The notes below the pieces were generated by a model. It did no database searches. It was given only the letters and a program-made list of their open reading frames with translations, and was not told where the DNA came from. A stretch of 7,942 nt of DNA from Chloroflexota bacterium (GTDB lineage Bacteria > Chloroflexota > Limnocylindria > Limnocylindrales > CSP1-4): positions 1-7,942 of the forward strand of contig JADGQH010000147.1 of assembly GCA_017881985.1 (NCBI GenBank), written 5' to 3'. Shown piece after piece: positions 4,046 to 7,942 of this stretch (the stretch's first letter is position 1; every line of letters starts with the position of its first letter). Both the position numbers and the translations under genes were made by a program.

Positions 4046-6402
4046 TGACACTAGAACAGCGCTACCAGGACGTCACCCTGTCCATCGACGAGCGGATCTC
4101 AGACCTGCTCGACCGGATGACCGTCGAGGAGAAGATCGCCCAGCTCGGGTCCGTCTGGTCGTTCGAGATCGTCGGGATCGGGACGCTCGACCGCGACAAG
4201 GCCGGGCGGCTGATCGGCAATGGCATCGGCCAGATCACGCGCCTGGCCGGGGGAACGAACCTGGAGGCGCGCGAGGTGGCGGCCCTCGGGAACGACGTGC
4301 AGCGTTTCCTTGTCGAGGAGACCCGACTAGGCATTCCCGCGATCTTCCACGAAGAGTCCCTGCATGGCCTCGTCTCCCGGGATGCCCCGTGCTTCCAGCA
4401 GTCGATCGGCGCGGCCGCGGCGTGGGATGCGGAGCTGGTCGAGGCCATGGCGTCGACGATCCGCCGGCGGATGCTCGCGACGGGAGCCCGCCAGTCGCTG
4501 GCGCCGGTGCTCGACGTGACGCGCGATCCGCGCTGGGGGCGCATCGAGGAGACCTACGGCGAGGATCCGTACCTGGCGGCCGAGCTGGGCTGTGCCTACA
4601 TCCGCGGCATCCAGGGAGACTCGCTCGAGGATGGCGTGATCGCGACCGGCAAGCACATGGTGGGGCACGGCCTGGCCGAGGGTGGCCTGAACCAGGCGCC
4701 GGCGCACGTAGGCCCACGCGAGATGCGTGACGAGCAGCTCTTCCCGTTCGAGACCGCGGTCCGGGAGGCCGGGCTGGCGAGCGTCATGCCCGCCTATTGC
4801 GACGTGGACGGGGTCCCCTGCCACGCATCGCACGAGCTGCTGACGACGATCCTGCGCGACGAGTGGGGCTTCGATGGCATCGTCGTCTCCGACTACACCG
4901 GGATCCAGATGATCGCCACCCAGCACGAGCTGACCACGGACCTCGCGACGGCCGCGGCGCTTGGCCTCCGCGCCGGCGTCGATACCGAGCTGCCGAGCAC
5001 CGTGGTGTACGGCACGCCCCTCCTCCAGGCCCTTGCCGACGGGCGCATCGACGAGGCGCTCGTCGACTGCATGGTCGAGAGGGTCCTCCGCATGAAGTTC
5101 CGGCTCGGGATCTTCGAGCGCCCGTTCGTCGATCCGCTGACGACGGCCTCGCTCGCTTCGCTTGCCGCCGACGAGACGCGCGTGGCGCTCGAGCTCGCCG
5201 GCCGATCCCTCGTGCTGGTCGAGAACGATGGGATCCTGCCGCTCCGGGCGGGGCTCGAACGTGTCGCGGTGATCGGTCCCATCGCGGCGAGCGCGCGCGA
5301 GCTGCTCGGCGACTACGCCCACCTCCTGCACATCGAGACCCTCCTGGAGATGCGCGAGCAGGGGAACGCGTTCGGCTTCCCGCTGACCGACGAGATCGTC
5401 CCGGCCGATGAGCTGGCGGGTCGCGGGACCATCTTCGATGCGATCGTCGCCCGGTTGCCCGACGCGAGGGTCGAGCATGCCCGCGGAACGGGCATCCGTG
5501 GTGGAACAGACGCTGACATCCAGGCCGCCGTCGAGCTCGCGCGATCGTCCGAGGTCGCGATCGTCGTCCTGGGCGAGCGTTCCGGGCTGACCGACAACGC
5601 CACCACCGGCGAAGCACGCGATCGGCGGGACCTGGGCTTCATGGGTCGTCAGCAGGAGCTGCTCGAAGCCGTCGTCGCGACGGGGACGCCGGTCGTGCTC
5701 GTGGTCGTCAGCGGTCGACCGCTCGCGATCGAATGGGCGGCGGCCCACTGCGCTGCGGTCCTGCTCGCGTGGGTGCCGGGGGATGCTGGCGCCCAGGCCA
5801 TTGCCGCGGCACTCCTGGGCGACGTGAACCCAGGCGGCAAGCTGCCGATCACCGTCCCGCGCAACGTCGGCCAGGTCCCCGTCTCGTATCGACACCATCC
5901 GACCGGCGGTCGATCCACGTGGAAGGGTGACTACGTGGACGGTCCGGCCACGCCGCTCTGGCCGTTCGGCTTCGGGCGGTCGTACACGACGTTCGAGCTG
6001 TCGGATCTGCGCCTGGACAGAACGGAGCTGCCGACCGAGGGCGGCGAGATCGTCGTGACGGTCGATGTCAGGAACACCGGCAGCCGGCGGGGCGACGAGG
6101 TGGTCCAGCTGTATGTCCGCGATCCGGAGGCGACCGTCGCTCGCCCGGTCCTGGAGCTGCGGGGATTCCGTCGCGTCGGGCTCGATCCCGGCGAGCGGCG
6201 TTCCGTCTCGTTCAGGCTGGCCGCGGAGCAGTTCGCCTACGTGGGGGCCGACTACCGCCGGGTCGTCGAGCCCGGGGTGATCCGCGTCTTCGTCGGGAGC
6301 TCCTCGGCCGACCTGCCCCTGGGTGGGCAGTTCGAGCTCGTCGGGCGCACCGTTCACCTGGTCGAGCGCCACCGCTACCTCACCCGGACGACGCTTGCCT
6401 GA
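4045..6402 (+). CDS. Glycoside hydrolase family 3 beta-glycosidase, probably beta-xylosidase
   Basis: A 785-residue cytoplasmic exo-glycosidase that removes terminal beta-linked sugars from imported oligosaccharides by a retaining mechanism. The N-terminal barrel carries LAPVLDVTRDPRWGR with GEDP (about 153-175), KHMVGHG with Lys203-His204, and the nucleophile motif GIVVSDY with Asp283. The second alpha/beta domain starts near 385 (LVLVENDGILPL) and contains TTGEARDRRDL, whose Glu523 is a candidate acid/base. A fibronectin-III-like domain ends the protein (about 665-740, VDVRNTGSRRGDEVVQLYV). Length and domain order are normal, and there is no signal peptide. The stop/start overlap TGATG couples it to permease 2. 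Beta-xylosidase is favoured because of the GH51 neighbour; beta-glucosidase is the main alternative, and some relatives (XarB type) cleave both xylosides and arabinosides. Confidence 0.93.
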   Translation: MTLEQRYQDVTLSIDERISDLLDRMTVEEKIAQLGSVWSFEIVGIGTLDRDKAGRLIGNGIGQITRLAGGTNLEAREVAALGNDVQRFLVEETRLGIPAIFHEESLHGLVSRDAPCFQQSIGAAAAWDAELVEAMASTIRRRMLATGARQSLAPVLDVTRDPRWGRIEETYGEDPYLAAELGCAYIRGIQGDSLEDGVIATGKHMVGHGLAEGGLNQAPAHVGPREMRDEQLFPFETAVREAGLASVMPAYCDVDGVPCHASHELLTTILRDEWGFDGIVVSDYTGIQMIATQHELTTDLATAAALGLRAGVDTELPSTVVYGTPLLQALADGRIDEALVDCMVERVLRMKFRLGIFERPFVDPLTTASLASLAADETRVALELAGRSLVLVENDGILPLRAGLERVAVIGPIAASARELLGDYAHLLHIETLLEMREQGNAFGFPLTDEIVPADELAGRGTIFDAIVARLPDARVEHARGTGIRGGTDADIQAAVELARSSEVAIVVLGERSGLTDNATTGEARDRRDLGFMGRQQELLEAVVATGTPVVLVVVSGRPLAIEWAAAHCAAVLLAWVPGDAGAQAIAAALLGDVNPGGKLPITVPRNVGQVPVSYRHHPTGGRSTWKGDYVDGPATPLWPFGFGRSYTTFELSDLRLDRTELPTEGGEIVVTVDVRNTGSRRGDEVVQLYVRDPEATVARPVLELRGFRRVGLDPGERRSVSFRLAAEQFAYVGADYRRVVEPGVIRVFVGSSSADLPLGGQFELVGRTVHLVERHRYLTRTTLA

Positions 6403-7933
6403 CGCCCGGGCGGTCATCGACCCGGCCGTCGTCGTCGGACAGGTCGACGATCGGCTCTTCGGATCGTTCGTGGAGCACATGGGTCGGGCGGTCTACGGCG
6501 GGATCTACGAGCCGGGCCACCCGTCCGCCAACGCGGCAGGCTGGCGGCGCGACGTCGTCGAGCTCGTGCGGGAGATGGGCGTGACCCTGGTCCGCTACCC
6601 GGGCGGCAACTTCGTATCGGGATACGACTGGGAGGATGGCGTCGGGCCGCGCCAGGCGCGCCCCACCCGGCTCGACCGCGCCTGGCGCTCGATCGAGTCG
6701 AATGCGGTCGGAACCGACGACTTCCTCGCCTGGACCCGACTGGTGGGGCTGGAGCCGATGCTGGCCGTCAACCTCGGCACGCGCGGGGTCGAAGCCGCCC
6801 GGAACCTGGTCGAGTACTGCAATGGCCAGGCAGGCAGCCGCTACGCCGACTGGCGGGCCGCGAACGGGCATCCACGACCCTACGGCGTCCGGACCTGGTG
6901 CCTGGGCAACGAGATGGACGGCCCGTGGCAGATCGGCCACACATCCGCGATCGAGTACGGCAGGCTGGCAGCGGATGCCGGGCGGGCGATGCGGCTCGTC
7001 GATCCATCGATCGAGCTCGTCGCTTGCGGCAGCTCCGGCTCGAAGATGCCGACCTTCGGCTCGTGGGAGGAAACCGTCCTGGACATCGCCTGGGAGGTCG
7101 CCGACCACATCTCGCTCCACAGCTACTACGACCCCGCCGCGTACGAGACCGTCGGCGACTACCTCGCCTGCTCGCTCGACCTCGAGCGGATGATCGACAC
7201 GGTCGCGGCCACCGCCGACGCCGTCGCCGACCGGAAAGGAAGTCGCAAGCGGATCGGCCTGAGCGTTGACGAGTGGAACGTCTGGCATTTCGCCGAACAC
7301 CGCTCCCGGGAAGATCCCGAGGGTCCATACCGCGTCGCGCCGTCGCTGGCCGAGGACGAGCACGACCTCGCCGATGCCCTCGCCGTCGGATGTCTGCTGA
7401 TCGCGCTGCTGCGTCACACCGACCGCGTCCGGATCGCGTGCCTGGCCCAGCTCGTCAACGTGATCCCCGCGATCCGAACCGTCGACGGGGGAGCCGCCTG
7501 GCGCCAGGCCTCGTTCCACCCGTTCGCCGACGTGGCGCGACTCGGGCGCGGGACCGTGCTCGGCTTCGCGCTCGACGGACCGACCTACCGGGTGGACGGC
7601 GAGGGCCAGGTCCAGGCGATCGACGCGGTCGCGGTGCGCGACGCCGCGGCCGGCTCGGTGACCGTCTTCGCGGTCAACCGGCTCGATCGTCCCCTGGGGC
7701 TCGAGGCCGAGCTGCGAAACCTCGGCCCGCTCGCGGTCGACGAGCATCGCATCCTGACCGATCCGGACATCCACGCGTCGAACACGGCCGCCGATCCGGA
7801 TCGGATCGCGCCGCGACCCGGCGTGAACGCCCGGATCGGCGCGGGACGGCTGTCGGTCGAGCTGCCGCCGCGCTCGTGGAACGTTGTGCGGCTCACGGAC
7901 GCAGCGGGCGAGGGTTCCGCCGGCGGCACCTGA
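6395..7933 (+). CDS. abfA: Glycoside hydrolase family 51 alpha-L-arabinofuranosidase
   Basis: A 512-residue cytoplasmic enzyme that releases alpha-L-arabinofuranose from arabinoxylo- or arabino-oligosaccharides. Family signatures run from the start: FGSFVEHMGRAVYGGIYEPGH, RYPGGNFVSGYDWEDGVGP, then CLGNEMDGPWQ with acid/base Glu173 and SVDEWNVWH with nucleophile Glu293. Both positions agree closely with Glu175/Glu294 of the Geobacillus enzyme. The C-terminal part is the usual beta-sandwich ending in PPRSWNVVRL. The best start is TTG 6395, giving MPDARAVIDPAVVVGQ, the normal length before the first conserved block. It overlaps the GH3 stop by 8 bases, with no clear Shine-Dalgarno, so translation probably depends on ribosomes finishing GH3. 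No signal peptide is present. The catalytic residues make the function secure; the natural substrate is inferred. Confidence 0.95.
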   Translation: MPDARAVIDPAVVVGQVDDRLFGSFVEHMGRAVYGGIYEPGHPSANAAGWRRDVVELVREMGVTLVRYPGGNFVSGYDWEDGVGPRQARPTRLDRAWRSIESNAVGTDDFLAWTRLVGLEPMLAVNLGTRGVEAARNLVEYCNGQAGSRYADWRAANGHPRPYGVRTWCLGNEMDGPWQIGHTSAIEYGRLAADAGRAMRLVDPSIELVACGSSGSKMPTFGSWEETVLDIAWEVADHISLHSYYDPAAYETVGDYLACSLDLERMIDTVAATADAVADRKGSRKRIGLSVDEWNVWHFAEHRSREDPEGPYRVAPSLAEDEHDLADALAVGCLLIALLRHTDRVRIACLAQLVNVIPAIRTVDGGAAWRQASFHPFADVARLGRGTVLGFALDGPTYRVDGEGQVQAIDAVAVRDAAAGSVTVFAVNRLDRPLGLEAELRNLGPLAVDEHRILTDPDIHASNTAADPDRIAPRPGVNARIGAGRLSVELPPRSWNVVRLTDAAGEGSAGGT

Positions 7934-7942
7934 GTCGCTGAC

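Noticed and set aside
4327..6480. A 717-codon open frame on the minus strand opposite GH3
   Set aside because: It is a shadow of a high-GC gene: the product is rich in Arg, Asp, Gly and His with no domain, while the plus strand encodes a complete GH3 enzyme with catalytic residues.
1..7942. CRISPR arrays, tRNA or rRNA genes, insertion sequences, phage genes or defence systems
   Set aside because: No spaced direct repeats, no tRNA-like cloverleaf with CCA or TTC motif, and no transposase or integrase frames were seen; every coding stretch belongs to one sugar operon and its regulator.

Overview
The window is high-GC DNA (roughly two thirds G+C by eye) carrying one complete carbohydrate-uptake operon and the start of its divergent regulator. 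The lipoprotein has a long Ala/Ser/Pro/Val spacer after its signal peptide, the genes are tightly packed, TTG and GTG starts are plausible, and there is a LacI-type switch with a CGAAACTTTCG operator. Together these suggest a Gram-positive-like, high-GC free-living bacterium. The spacer style is what I associate with uncultured Chloroflexota (Limnocylindria-like), with Actinomycetota as the alternative. This assignment is inference only; there is no rRNA or marker gene in the window.

Layout: (1) 1-222, minus strand: N-terminal 74 residues of a LacI-family repressor, cut by the window edge. (2) 223-723: a 500-base divergent intergenic region. It holds two copies of an 11-bp inverted repeat, a sigma70-like promoter firing rightward, a -10 box placed for a leaderless repressor transcript, a possible 14-codon leader ORF, and about 250 bases dense in perfect inverted repeats, which is probably a structured 5' leader RNA. 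(3) 724-2106: sugar-binding lipoprotein. (4) 2107-2202: a strong hairpin without a T tract. (5) 2203-3135 and 3140-4045: the two membrane permeases of a CUT1-type ABC importer. (6) 4045-6402: cytoplasmic family GH3 beta-glycosidase. (7) 6395-7933: cytoplasmic family GH51 alpha-L-arabinofuranosidase. From the first permease on, gaps and overlaps are 4 bp, -1 bp and -8 bp, so the genes are almost certainly co-transcribed and translationally coupled.

How it works together (inference from families): the lipoprotein captures a plant-cell-wall oligosaccharide outside the cell and the permeases import it intact, powered by an ATPase that is not encoded here (probably a shared MsiK-like protein). GH51 strips arabinofuranosyl units and GH3 removes terminal beta-linked sugars, most likely xylose. 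The best single reading is an arabinoxylo-oligosaccharide utilisation operon repressed by its LacI protein until inducer arrives. The enzymes and transporter are ordinary members of their families. The unexplained part is the long leader between promoter and first gene, where mutually exclusive helices and three AGGAGGAG copies facing one CTCCTCC look like a possible post-transcriptional control element.
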